Of a stretch of 64,000 nt of DNA, positions 1 through 11,798 are shown piece by piece. Within the stretch, counting starts at the first letter, position 1, and each line of letters opens with the position of its first letter. A program made the position numbers and the translations under genes. The DNA comes from Sclerodactyla briareus. Taxonomy: Eukaryota > Echinodermata > Holothuroidea > Dendrochirotida > Sclerodactylidae. Location of the stretch: the NCBI GenBank assembly GCA_026419785.1, contig JAODTK010003921.1:124001-188000 (forward strand), given 5' to 3'. A model generated the notes under the pieces. It worked only from the letters and a program-made list of their open reading frames with translations, searched no databases and had not been told where the DNA came from.

Positions 1-2680
1 TTCCTACCTGATTGATGTAGCCTAGGTTTAGTCAAAATTAGTGCAATAATCAGGAGTCAGCAGAATACTGTACTGTAAGTACCATCACGTACCACATAAT
101 AAAACCACGTTGTCGATGTTGTTTGGCCCCGGCCGATCAAATTTTATCGCTCAGAATTTGGTAAAAAGATCAAAATAGATGTCCTATCCCCCGGAACCAC
201 AAATGTGGGAAGCCCCACAAAAAGCCGTGTGGGAAGCCCAACATATAGCCGTTCCAATTGACGGCGCGCAAGCAATGGGGGGGGGGGGTTTGGGGGATAA
301 TTGTTTGAAAGAGAATCCGGCGCTCAAGGGAAACCACTCGGCGGGTGAATGAAGACAATCTTATCTCCATAACAAAGAGACGCCGTATACGGTACAGTGC
401 ATATTAGTAGTAGGTTGCGTCTCTTCTATCCGACTGCTCAGTGAATCAACCTTTCGAACGTTATCACGATCTTGCTGAAGGGTTTATTGCTTCCTCAAAA
501 ATGTTAATGTTGGTGTTCCTGAATAGCGATTTGATTTTTCCGAGCAGGGTAGTCACGGGTCTCCCACTGGCTTAGTAGTATGTCTCAATGCGTCTCTAGA
601 GTGATCTTCGCTTGCTCCTCTTCTTGGATCCTCGCGACGTGACGCGAAAAATCTCAATCGTCTATGTTGTACTACGATGACCCAGATTAATTATAAATTT
701 CGGATACCAGAATTTAAAGTCTCCAAAATCGCAGGTTGGTCAAAATGCGAATTATATGGGTGAGTAAATATATGACAGATAGTTGTATGTTACGTGGGAA
801 GGACCTATCCGCTGCGTCTTCAACAAAACTACCTGTCCATTGCTGGGTTGGAAGAAAGTTGGCCAATATGAACATGGTGTTATCATGACTCGCTTTGTTG
901 ATGAGCATCTTGTTATATGAAGATGTGAAACAATAAGTGTGGCGATGTTCCACCCTGCTACTAACGACATAGGGAGTTAATGGCATGTTTTATAGTGACA
1001 TTAATTATATAGTACAACTTTGACCATTTTAATGCATCCCTAATTTAATACCCACCGAAGTTTGGCCCCTCCCAACTCTCCGTGTAGCTACAGGCCTGCC
1101 CCTTCAGTGTCTTCCCACGATTGCCATTTTCGTCTGGAGGGCATTCAGTTGCTTAATACAGAGAATATTATGTCGCTGTATAGCTTGACAGTGGGAATTT
1201 ATGCTGAAGGTTGTTTGGAGGTGAGGGATGCCTTACCTAAAAGGGAATACATCATCTCACCTATGATAGGGTTCCCTTTCGCAATACCACTTTTGAAATG
1301 TTAAGTTAGGAAAAAAAATTTAATCAGATTTCTGTAACTTTTTTTCATGTTTTCAAAACACCATAAATGTGGGTTTCCTGACATGGTAAGTAAATGTTAC
1401 GCTGACTTACATTGTCAAGCCCAAAAAAAAAACTCATTGTGTTATAAAAAACAGAACTAAATCAGATTCGTTGTGGTTTTTCTACAGGTAGCTGTCAAGT
1501 AATTGAAGACAACCTACATTGTTTTACGGGTTGCGCCACACTGGAAAGTTTGTTCCGCCTTACGTGACTGTCCACACCAACGATTATAGCGTAGCATGAC
1601 CGTACAGTAGGTCATCAACTTGGCCACTTGCCTGACATGCCACGCCTAAAATATCAGTGTGACCTAAATCCTACATCATGTTTTCCACAATGGCCCAGTG
1701 TCGACATAATGTAACAACATTACGGCCAGTAACAACATAATGCCAATACAAGCCTAGCCTCTTCAATCACTCACAGCTTCATATTCTACTACACAATTAC
1801 AATATTATAGTCCTAAGTTAGGCTAGGTTAAACAAATTAAATTATGGTTGACCTAGTGTTGGACTGAAGCCTGGTATTTGAACTAAATGTGAGCTCCAAA
1901 TAGCCGTAGTATTTAGAATTGAAACAAAAGTTTCCGTCAAAACCAAGTCACACCCTGCATCGTAATTAAATACCTGCATTGGCACAACAGTTTTGTGCGA
2001 CTGTGAGAGACACTCCGGACAGCGACTGTGTTTATTATTATGTAGGCCTATGCCTAATTAATTTCACTGCAGGACTGGCCCTAGGCCTATGTACAGTACA
2101 GATCATGAATCATAATGAGTCGCGATCCTAGGGCCTAACCACGGTTAGGCCTTGTAAGAGTAGCCTTAACTTTACCCCACTAGTACTATGGTAGTACGTA
2201 CTTGTCGGTAACGTTACTTGACCAGACTATAGCCTAATATGTACCGCTTCTAACTTTTAAACTTTGAAAGCCCTCGTCTGACGAGGTGAACTTCTCCATG
2301 CCTGCATCCGTATCAGTACTGCATGTGCGTGCCACGCGAACGACTGTGGCAACTGGCAAGTCTGGTTTGTTGCAATCGTTTGTACGTGCCTTCCGGAAAA
2401 ACGACTCGGAGGCAAGTCGGATCTGTTGTTGTTTACATTGGTATGACCTCGGGTCATTGGTTTTTGGTGACTCATGAGCATTACGTAATTCGCAATAAAT
2501 CCTTCTTTTCGCCCCAAAATAACGCTGCTTCCCTGATACTTCACAACGTTGCTGGTCCTTTGACGTTTGGAATTATTCCACGCGCTTGAAAGCGAAGAGG
2601 GCGGTCTGCAACCAGTGAATCGACGTCTCAAATCATTCCTTTCCAAAACACGTATGAAACCTATTGATGCGTTCCCTAAA
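1..2680. other. Intergenic region, no gene recognised
   Basis: I see no conserved protein, RNA gene or clear transposon here. Open frames are short and low in complexity or carry no motif. A G homopolymer lies near 281-289. TAGGCCTA-like words recur between 1800 and 2160. Confidence 0.5.
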
Positions 2681-2687
2681 GCATTCA

Positions 2688-2850
2688 TATATAGATATAT
2701 AATATTTATATCTTAATAATATATTCTATATTATAATATATATATATTATATAGATATATATATATATTATATATTATAATATATTCTATATATCTATAT
2801 AATATATATATAATATATTCTTATATTATAATATTTATATATTTCATATA
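2688..2850. repeat. AT-dinucleotide microsatellite
   Basis: Roughly 160 bases are almost purely A and T in imperfect (TA)n runs with ATAT/TATA inversions, so single strands could fold. No coding content. Confidence 0.9.
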
Positions 2851-3216
2851 GGAAAAATCGCACCATACCAGCACAAAATAGCTCCGTTGTATTGGTATAA
2901 TTTATTCAGCCGACAAAAAGAATACCCTGCGGAATATTTCTTCTATTCCTCTGTATTAAAAATTCGACGTTTCGGAAGGGTATCTCTTCTTCTTCAGAAA
3001 TACAATGTTCCACTGTGCAATAATACTATATACACGTACAACTGCCCCCGATTGTACAGCCTCCGATAGTTTGCTTAACAACCCGATTCCTGTCCTTGCA
3101 GTTATCGCCCTAGTTCGCTTGGCTACCCTTTTCACGTTTATTCCCTTGGGCTGGCAAGTCCTTCAATTTGTGTAATACCGTATTGCTCCCTTTGTTCCGG
3201 TCGTGTTTTGTCACAG
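2851..3216. other. Non-coding stretch with possible retroelement end
   Basis: No gene is seen. On the minus strand about 2940-3000 contains a CTGAAGAAG...CCGAAACGTC arrangement that resembles terminal regions of some Penelope-type retroelements, but no protein domain accompanies it. Confidence 0.3.
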
Positions 3217-3365
3217 TTTAGCCGCGTTTCACGCAACGCGGGCGGGCGGGCGGGCGTTTTGGAAGACTCGTTACCATGCACGCTGGCGGGCGTGCGTTTT
3301 CCCGAGTCAGGCACCTCCTCACTTTTAGTGTGTATATGCGCTATATAATAGTCCGATGTAGCCTA

Positions 3366-3402
3366 CTATTATATTATTATTATTATTATTATATTTATTA
3401 TC
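3366..3402. repeat. ATT trinucleotide microsatellite
   Basis: A short run of ATT/TTA units inside the GC-ended foldback element. Confidence 0.8.
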
Positions 3403-3534
3403 AAACCCCGGACTCATAACTAGTGCTTTAACATAAACACCGGTGCTCATTTTCTGCAAGCCATTGTTCTAAATGCCAACGATTACGGCCCACTATTAAA
3501 CTTCACAATTGACAGGTTTTGGCATACTTGTTAG

Positions 3535-3735
3535 TCTCGATTCCGTACTCGTACTCGAGTCCGTACTCGAGTACATTTTCTGATACTCGACTCGTACTAC
3601 GTACTCATGGGCTTCTGTCCTCTACTCGACTCAGCTTTTGGAAAATGTGTACTCGTACTCATACTCGGACTCATGGGTTTCGTACTCGTACTCGGACTCA
3701 TAGTTCTGTACTCATAGTCTACTCGTACTCGGGTC
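3535..3735. repeat. ACTCGT hexamer tandem repeat, block 1
   Basis: Imperfect head-to-tail copies of the hexamer TACTCG/ACTCGT interspersed with ACTCATGGG variants. It sits inside the GC-ended element and is paired with a second block at about 4185-4350. Confidence 0.85.
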
Positions 3736-4184
3736 AAAAATCCAAAATCTAGCTGTGTAGCATTTCTGTATTAGGTACTAATATACGTAACGTCAAGTCA
3801 ATGCTCGAATAATTTTGTGACTCGTACTACATAGTCTCCAATGTGGTTAATTCAGGGCGGCTGCTTTGCAGTGATGGCCCAGCAGTGCGAGCCACCTTGC
3901 CCGCCTTCAGGATTAGCTGACTGGCGTGACAGTTGATACCAAACTCCGGTCATATGGGGACGTGACATACATCGCAGACCCGGAGCAGAACATGGCAGCT
4001 TACAACTTGACTCGGCATCGTCGAGCACTAGTGGAAATAGAGGCTAGTTATTGCTGGTGCTCATCCACAATCACATGGGTGCAGGGTTTCTTTGTTTGAG
4101 CCCATTGATCATAACCCATCGTCTCGGATATTATTATTATATACGATACTGTGGCCGCAGAACTTGTTACTCGGGTGTGTTGTG

Positions 4185-4350
4185 TAACTCGTACTCGTGG
4201 TTGTGTACTCGTATCGCCACTCATGAGCTCTGTACTCGAACGCGTACTCCGCTTTTGGAAAACTGTACTCGTACTCATATTCGTACTCATGGGTTTTGTA
4301 CTCGTACTCGTACTCAAGTCCGTACTCGTACTCGTGTACTCGTACTCTGG
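4185..4350. repeat. ACTCGT hexamer tandem repeat, block 2
   Basis: The same hexamer and the same ACTCATGGGTTTTGTACTCG higher-order variant as block 1, in the same orientation. The two blocks probably arose by duplication within the transposon. Confidence 0.85.
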
Positions 4351-5407
4351 GTCATGTCCTCCACTACCTCTGGTTTGGAGTTCAATAAAGCAAATACTTG
4401 CATATCATGTTTAAAATGTAAATATGTGTTCAAAAGGGTGTCCTGACCGTTTACAATAGAGACAATCTGTATACAATCTCATCCCTATTTTTTAAACAGT
4501 TATGATGTTTTGTTCGGAACATTATTTGAACATAAACTCCTCTACTCTCCATTATCGGGCTACAAGCCATTAAAATTGCAGGGAAATCCACCGAAATCGA
4601 TTACGAAATACCACGCGACACGCGGGCGGGCGTAAAAAATCGCTTACATGACCGAATTCGAGAAAACGCCGGCCCCGCCCGCGTGCATGGAAACCTTCAT
4701 TGAAATAACGATGAGCGATTTTAGCGCCCGCCCGCCCGCCCCGTGCATGGAAACGCGGCTTTAGGGCAGAAAAGCTACGTAACCCATAAATTTTCACATT
4801 TAGTACAAGAGCCCCCAAAAATGCTGCCTAGCGGAGTGTTTGCTTTTCTTGAATTCTTGTCTATGGTCCTCTGTGTCCTCTGTCTTATTTCACCCCCAGT
4901 TTTCACCTACATACTTATTTATTTTTTTTTTTTTTTTGAGTCTATGCGTTTATTAATAACGACTGATTATATTGGTTGGCACGTGACTGATCCCAAATCT
5001 GATACGTTTTTGACCAGAAGAGTTACATTTTGCAAGTGGTTCGTTCACTGAGGGCGCTTACACGTACGCAGTTTACGTTTGTGGGTACAGTAGCACCCCA
5101 CCTGGCATTAGAACCGCATTTGGTGAAGATTTTTGCCCTCACGATAGCTTCCGCAGATAGGGATTGGCGGAAAATTACCCTGGGAGGGGGAGTAAATTCA
5201 TCTTCATAGTAATCCGACGTTGCAAAATGTGGACATGCCCTGTTAAACCTCCATGATAGCGGGAGCGTGGATGTCGAGTTATGCATCGTTGCGCTTTCCC
5301 ATTGATTATTATTGAACCTTATGTTTGCGTTTTTCAAAGGGTCCTATAAGGATCTATGTAGGGAACATGCAATCCATCATCGTGGTCCACAAATCACCGC
5401 GTGCTAA

Positions 5408-7067
5408 AGGGCTGTTCACACTTGTGCGATAAGATACAATACGATACGATAACTTTAACGGACGTCCGAGTTAAAATGTTACTTAAAGTGTTCACACCTG
5501 TGCGATCCGATACGATACGAATACGATCGATACGCTAAATTATCGGACTTCGAGTTTAAATATTTTACTTTTATCCGTACGATAAATTATCGGATGCGAT
5601 AGATTACGCAATGCAGTGATAACTGCGCATTCCGCAAAAGTATGGAACTCCAAACGGGCTATTATGGGAGTTTGCTTGAAGAGTGGGTTTTAGTGATAAA
5701 ATCGGGGGTTTTGATGAATGTCATTGGGTAATGACGTCCGGGCATTCCGGGAAGTCCTCGGCCTCTTTGAGCCTCTCGGCTCTATTTGCCGCCAGGCATG
5801 GGACCTAGGAAACCATTACTTTAGTTCGATTCCATGATGTCCTCCCCATTAACAATAGTATCGTGACCATGAGTATGGGAGGGTCGTTTGTCGTCGGCAT
5901 CCCCATTTCATGTGACAACAAAGTCGTGAATGTGGGTTGGTAGTGAGTTGCCGGGGGGGGTGTTGGTCCATTCGGGAGAGCAGGGTAGGAGGAGGGTAGA
6001 GGGGGATGTTGCCGCACAGCTGACGTCTTGACGGGAACTGCATCCTAACCTTTAAGTAAGAACAGGCGGAAAAGGAACGAAGAAGACACCGGAAAAATTT
6101 GTGGGGGGGGGGGATGGTAGAATTTCGTCTAACGCCAAGTTTACTACTGTATTGTATTGTACGTTAGTGAGGAAAATAGTAGTGTACACAGGGTGGAGCT
6201 TCGCATTATTTTTACTGCTTGTTCTGAGCAGATTAACCAAGCCCTTTTCATCTCAATTTACTGAATAGACTGAATTGACTGAATGCTTTTTTGGCACCTC
6301 ACTTCGCCGTATATTCTTGAATACCGATGCAATTAGGCCTAGGTGTCAACGAATGGTAGTTGCGGGGATGGTGAGGTTCCAGCTGCCTGATTCGTATCGC
6401 CAATGCGCTTCCTTGGACATATGCGCTCTTCCGGTGGACGATCCGTCCACCGCGTTCTGTCTTCACGCGACCCCTTGGGTCAGGGCTGTCCGCCTGGGCG
6501 CCAAGTAGCTGATGTTTGGCGCAACTGCGCGGGTACCTCGGAGAGGGGGGAAGGGACAGGCTCAGCCTCGCCACTTGCTCAGAGTTGCGTGAGTGGAAGC
6601 GGCGGGGAATCAGCTAAGTGCCTTCAGGCTGCGCTCTCATATTTAAGTGTGCTTTGGGCAGAATGAATCGTGAGGAATTTATGTATGGGATGAGATCATT
6701 TTTGTCCAGAAACGTTTAATCAGGTGCGCCCGGGCTATTTTGCGCTGTGATGTCCTCCCTGTCTAGAGAAAATCATAACTGTTTGTTTGCTTCAAAATGG
6801 GATGGATACACTTTTTCCGCCCCTCCTACAAGTACTGCGAAAGACACCACTTCGAATCGCTGTCGATCCTGCAGGCTATTCCACCGCCTGAAGCGACAAA
6901 AGGGGAAAACTTTGCTTTTCTCACTGAAATCCCATCACGTTCTCCGTTATGTAGGGGCCGCAGACGTCCGATAACATTATCGTACGACATTTTTATCGCA
7001 AAAGTGTGAAGACTCCATTCGATAAATGTATCGTATCGAATCGTAATCGCACAAGTGTGAACGCGCT
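5408..7067. mobile_element. Non-autonomous Harbinger-like DNA transposon
   Basis: The left terminus reads AGGGCTGTTCACACTTGTGC and the right terminus, read from the other strand, AGCGCGTTCACACTTGTGCG. The terminal inverted repeat then continues into CGATACGATA-rich sequence. TAA flanks both ends (5405-5407 and 7068-7070), the size of target duplication typical of PIF/Harbinger elements. Subterminal copies of the TTCACAC..TGTGCGAT word occur near 5490. I find no DDE transposase or Myb-like partner, so this 1.66 kb copy appears non-autonomous. Superfamily rests on the TWA-type target site and is moderately certain. Confidence 0.7.
6390..6545 (+). pseudogene. Possible LINE polymerase tail fragment
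   Basis: A frame reading RFLGHMRSS...RSVHRVLSSRDP...GRQVADVWRNCAG resembles the C-terminal tail of RTE-like polymerases, in which W/F-x-GH is followed by a basic GRP/GRQ segment and a TWR/VWR motif. It is short, has no accompanying reverse transcriptase domain, and lies inside the Harbinger-like element. It could be chance similarity. Confidence 0.25.
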
Positions 7068-7119
7068 TAAGGCCAAAGCACACTGCGCCAACCAACAACC
7101 AAAGCGTACCTGCAACTGC

Positions 7120-7178
7120 AGCGTCATATATAATATATATATATAGATATATATATATATTATATATATATATATATA

Positions 7179-7209
<31 letters not shown>

Positions 7210-7250
7210 TATATCTCTCTATTATATATAGTATATATATATATTATAGA
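7120..7250. repeat. AT-dinucleotide microsatellite
   Basis: About 130 bases of imperfect (TA)n, starting about 50 bp beyond the Harbinger-like element. Confidence 0.9.
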
Positions 7251-10200
7251 AGTGGCGTCTCTGCGTTGGCTGCCAGGGTTTAGTAAGGTCGTGAGGACGC
7301 GTGCATCCTGGCCGGCGATGTCGTCATCAGTTACAAATGACCAGGGCATGCCGTGATACAGACAATAATCCGAATCTTAACTATAATCATACTCTGAAGG
7401 CCTGGTTTTGGACGCCCGAATTATTAGCTTTTTCGGGACATGTTAGGTGATCCGATAGATGAACGTTACATTCAACATTTTTACCGCTTACATATTCTGT
7501 TGGCAACAGGGCTATACATTCTTAAACTCTATCCGCTGATGACGTCACTAAAACACTCGACGCTGATTTTCAAATGCTAGGTTCTTTGCAGAGTGATGTC
7601 ACTGACCCTGTTTCTAGGGAATCCGCATGCAACTCGCTATAATGTCTCACTTTTTCACAATTGCTAAAGTTTATTGAAGAGGGTCAGATGGAAGAGTCTG
7701 CCTCTCCGGATGGCTGTGGCAAACTTTCAGATACGACTGATGATCTTTCAAGCGTTTTTTTTTTTTTTAATCTCATTCCGTGTTTGTTTTGTCACTTGGT
7801 CTGGAGGGGGAAGGGGGATTCAACCCCACCCCTCCCTTTCAGCGGCTGACCTTCGGATGGTTTTCTCTTTCCTCGTGATACATTGACGTCAGCTGCCTCA
7901 CGAATTATTTGCTTCAAGAGCAATATCTTTCGATATCAATCGATGCAATCAACGTAACACGATATCGACTACGGGATATCGGGATATCGTCACTATGATA
8001 TGTCAACAAATTATTCTCGATATACCGGGGACAAACCCGTCTTTTAGTATGGAAAACTCAGTCAAGAATAAATCGATAAGCCGACTGGTGGAGGATAGCT
8101 ATTTACTCTACCATATCCAGTTATACCGCAGCGCGACGAAACAAATTCAAGGAACGCCACACTGGTAGGGATTTCCTGGCCCTTTCGGAGGGGGTGGTGG
8201 AGTATTGAGCGGGCGTTGCTCTTATTTTTCATTGTCCCGTAAATGTAATACATAATTTTAAAAAAATAGCAACAACGTTCGACTAATATGACTTTCGAAC
8301 AGCAGAAATGAAATGACCTCAAATGATCCCGAAAGAGTTTTACAATTTTCGTGGGTTCAATGTGGCTTGATTATCCACGAGAGACCTGGCAACCTCAGAA
8401 AATTCGAGTATCTAGAGTTAGGTGGCTCGAAATGACTCTTTGTGCTGGAAACACTGTATACGTAGGTGTGACCAGGACACAGTCAGTGACGAGTCAAACA
8501 CTACAGAAGAATAGTCCCATAATATTATCGGGGTGCATCTGCTGCTTTGTGGAGATGGTGAAACAGTATACTTTCGACTTGATTTGAGAGAGGTTAGCAA
8601 AGTGCAAACTCCGACAATTTCATGGAAAAATTGCGTTCACTTTTGGCTGTTTGAAAAATCATGGAGTAAAATAGGCCCTCGTTGAGTGTCAGAGTCGGGA
8701 AATCGCGTCAAAGATACAGGCTTCAAAAAATAGACCCCCTACTAGCTCAACATCTACACGGTATGGTACATCGAATTGCAATCGTTCGAATGGGTAGGTT
8801 TCTCTGATTAACAGTGGTGTATGGCGATTTAAAGGAAAATTCTGGAGGTGCCGGGATGAATGGAGAAGCACCCAATTTTTAGTGTGGTCAATGGGGAAGG
8901 AACTCATACGCGTGTGGTACTCAAGACGCGATCCGGTCGCGTGTTTAGGTGACGGTACGGTCCATTTTATGTCTTGCGGGAGGTATGTCTGACTTCCTTA
9001 CAATACAGTGAACAATGAAGTGGGCACTGGATGGTGCGAGCATGGCTAGCTGGAAGAACCTGGATGGTTGTGATCGGTTTTCTGATTTCACAAGTAACTA
9101 CAAGTGCTTCAGCAGCAGGAAAGGAAATTTCAGAGACAATTCTGGTAATGGGTTCTTCGATGGATTCGTCTTGCAGAGACGGATTCGTCTTGCAGAGGAC
9201 CTGAACAGAAATGTAGTCAGAATTAGCATAGACGAACACAACTTTCAATTGGAAACATCTACCTCCTATGTTTCCGCTCCCGAAACTCGTATAGAGGTCA
9301 GAAAGTGATGTGGATTGCTTTTTTTTTATAATCACTCACCTCATTAGTTAATTATCAAGTTACGTCCCATTGTTTCTTGAAATGTTGAACTTTTTCGGGC
9401 AATGTGACCCTTGACATTCTTACCTTGGTACAATAGGTAGATAGGTCAATAGTTAGGTAGAGGTCGAGAAACCACTTCAAAACATTAAATGGCAAGTCAA
9501 CCGGATCTTCTGTCTCAATCAGAACCCGTCAGAGTGGTGTGACTTTCATGACCTTCCGCTCTAAAACGTCAATAACTTGGGTTATGAGCATCATGAAAGG
9601 GTAGTATATATTTGCCTTTTTGGTTCATCTCGCAAGCGAATCCAGTCGTCGCAAAAATTCCACAAAGGTCAAAGAGGTCACATGAGGTCAAATGGGTCAA
9701 CAGATGTTATTTTCGCATAGACGAACAAAACTTTCCATACGGCACAACTCCTAATATGTTCGTCATGGAATATCCCCACAGAGAGAAACACTTCTAACCT
9801 TTCGACCATTTCGGGATTATTCAGGTAAATATCAAGATATTCCGCACTACTACTAATCTGTCCTCATCATAAAAAAATTACTGCCCAGTTTGGACAAAAC
9901 GGACACCGCGTTAGAGGGGTAGAGGCTGCCAATAGATCACTATTGCCACGAAAATTGGTTATCACGGTTCGATCAGTTGGCGGCAGTAGTAGTCCGTTCG
10001 GACGTCGTAAGTTGTTATTGGTTATTTAGTGTACTTGAGCAAGTGAATGGAAAATATTCCAATAGACCCAAATCACTTGATTATTTTGATGAATTGATTT
10101 GATAGTATTGGGAAAAGAGCTCTTGAAGTGATCTATAATTGTTTCTGAAATCTTGAGGGCACAACGACTTGTGGAAAAAAGTTGAAAAAAAGTGAATTTT

Positions 10201-10600
10201 TCAAGAATGTGAGCAACAACAAAATTGGAAATCACTGTGGTGGAAGACCCGCGGACATCCAAATTATATTGCCAAAATGATGACGTCTCATCCATCGTAG
10301 TGGAAAAGGGATGCGGGCGGTAGTGTATCGTACTGACAGATTACGATCCTCATTTTAATAGGTTAATGCAGTTAGGCTTCACAATGCAGATGGTTACCAG
10401 GTGTTTTATATCCCTACCCACCAGCACTTACATTTTTACGTTTTGCTAACTATTTACGCGAACTCATAGTTTTCGGTTAGCCTTTATATTTCAAAAACTG
10501 ACTGTTTATAATGTTTATCTGCGTTTTAGTATTTGTCTTATCATTTTACTGAGAATTGGGATTCCTTGTAGGAGAAATATAATAAAGTATCTATTATCTA
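7251..10600. other. Intergenic region, no gene recognised
   Basis: No conserved protein domain was identified in any frame. Two local oddities are a cluster of GATATC/CGATAT words at about 7925-8025 and a run of AGGTCA half-sites at 9666-9699. A related segment containing CATAGACGAACA..AACTTTC occurs twice (about 9227-9250 and 9716-9735), suggesting a dispersed repeat. Confidence 0.5.
9666..9699 (+). promoter_or_regulatory. Run of AGGTCA-type hexamers
   Basis: Three AGGTCA hexamers (9666-9671, 9675-9680, 9685-9690) and one GGGTCA (9694-9699) are in direct orientation with spacings of 3, 4 and 3 bases. Such direct repeats are the classical binding pattern of nuclear receptor dimers. It lies about 2.1 kb upstream of the + strand GH31 start and may equally be part of a repeat. 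Function is inference. Confidence 0.3.
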
Positions 10601-10610
10601 TCTATCAATG

Positions 10611-10652
10611 TGCGCGCGCGGTGTGTGTGTGTGTGTGTGTGCGTGCGTGTGG
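10611..10652. repeat. GT/GC dinucleotide microsatellite
   Basis: A CGCGCG run followed by (GT)n and GTGCGTGCGTGTGG. Confidence 0.9.
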
Positions 10653-10867
10653 CTGTGCACGTATGAGAGCTGGTGTTGAGTAGAGGTTCCCTATTGTTTC
10701 TGAGAGAGTCAAAAGGTCCTTTGGGACCATGCAGCGAGTAAAAAAAAGTGGATGGTTATCATGTTCCTCGCAATACTCAATAAGGCATTTACGGTGTATG
10801 TCAGTTATTGATGTTCGGAAATAACTCGAGTCATAAAAGCAGACAGTCAGTAGAATCGAAGCAAGCG

Positions 10868-11150
10868 GTGAGGTGGCAGGAAAGGTAGCGTGTCCACCTG
10901 CAATGCCGATGTCGCCTGGTTCAACCCGGTGTGCGTCACAGACACAAACTCCACCACGCTCCTTTCCCCGTGTATGGAAGTGGCTGCACGAGTGACGCTA
11001 CATCTCGTCTGTCGGTGGGGACGTTAAATGGCGATCACGGGAGCAGCGAATTCTCACACCTTGCCTCGTATAAGGGCATCTTCGAAAAAAGAGTAGGCAG
11101 GGAAAATCGCCGGGTGTCCTTCCACACCCAAAACTGGAGCCTCTATAATT
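10868..11150 (+). repeat. tRNA-derived SINE
   Basis: A tRNA-like head is visible: a box A-like GGTGGCAGGAAAGGTAGCG (10872-10890), then a CCACCTGCAATGCCGATGTCG anticodon-arm-like stretch, and a box B-like GGTTCAACCCGG at 10918-10929. Downstream, the GTCTGTCGGTGGGGACGTTAAA segment (about 11008-11029) resembles the conserved body of several marine-invertebrate SINEs. The cloverleaf is imperfect, so this is not a functional tRNA gene. It lies upstream of the + strand GH31 gene. Confidence 0.55.
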
Positions 11151-11159
11151 TCGACTAAG

Positions 11160-11798
11160 GAATTTCATAGTCAGCTGAAGCACTTAGGGTGGAAGCAATA
11201 ACACGAGGCGTATAAGTTGAAAAGAATCGAAGCAATCTCGTAAACAGTCCACAGCATCATCTGACCACTCTTCGATGTTGATTACATTTGGCTTTACACG
11301 CTGGACGATGGGTCGATACTTAGGTAACAAGTGGATTAGGTTATGATCCCCTTCACCGAGATTAGACAGTGGCAGAGCCCTGTAGGCGTCTTTGACATTC
11401 GAGTAGCACAAATCAAGAATTGCGACTTTACGGGAGCAATTTCACATACAACGCGTGACCCCATAAATTCCTTTTGGGGCAAGGAATCAATATGACAATT
11501 TATAGGAGAGGATTGAAAATCCTAAAAAAAAAAAAAAAACAGTACGCCGAAACCTATAATCGTTCAAAATGTGGAAGACCACTGTGCCATTCCTAATCTA
11601 TGTAGGCTAATGAATTAGTAACATGCAATGCAGGATGTTGTTCTCGATAACGTGTGCAGAGCGGGTCGAGAAAACAACCTGTGTTATATATCGGTATTGT
11701 GCTAAAACATTTAAGTCGGCATTCATAGGCTACTAAAACCACAATAGGTTCGTTGAACGAAGCAGACTCGGCTTGTGTGTGTAGGCCTACTGCATAGA
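11160..11798 (+). promoter_or_regulatory. Region upstream of + strand GH31 gene
   Basis: No coding signal is seen. A TATA-like TTATATAT occurs near 11684-11691, about 110 bases before the ATG at 11799, and could be a core promoter element. An A homopolymer lies near 11523-11539. Promoter assignment is inference from position only. Confidence 0.25.

Larger units (their letters stand above)
3221..4759. mobile_element. Non-autonomous DNA transposon with GC-rich inverted ends
   Basis: The left end starts GCCGCGTTTC and the right end finishes GAAACGCGGC. Both run inward into GGGCGGGCGGGCGGGCG. A second inverted block follows, CCATGCACGC...GGCGTTTT at about 3273-3302 matched by its reverse complement at about 4660-4690, so the arms are about 100-130 bp. 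The direct repeat TTTA flanks the element at 3217-3220 and 4760-4763 and fits a 4-base target duplication; a TTA duplication with one extra base is also possible. No transposase is visible. The interior holds two blocks of ACTCGT repeats and an ATT microsatellite. Superfamily cannot be fixed from the ends alone. Confidence 0.7.

Noticed and set aside
2257..2688. 143-codon open frame on the minus strand
   Set aside because: No conserved motif, mixed composition, and overlapping open frames on the other strand. It starts at the edge of the AT microsatellite. No splice or homology support.
3519..4446. Several overlapping frames rich in Thr/Arg/Ser or Leu/Val
   Set aside because: They are translations of the ACTCGT satellite and vanish once the repeat is recognised.
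10868..10945. Possible tRNA gene
   Set aside because: Box A and the acceptor stem do not fit a cloverleaf. The downstream body matches a SINE pattern instead.
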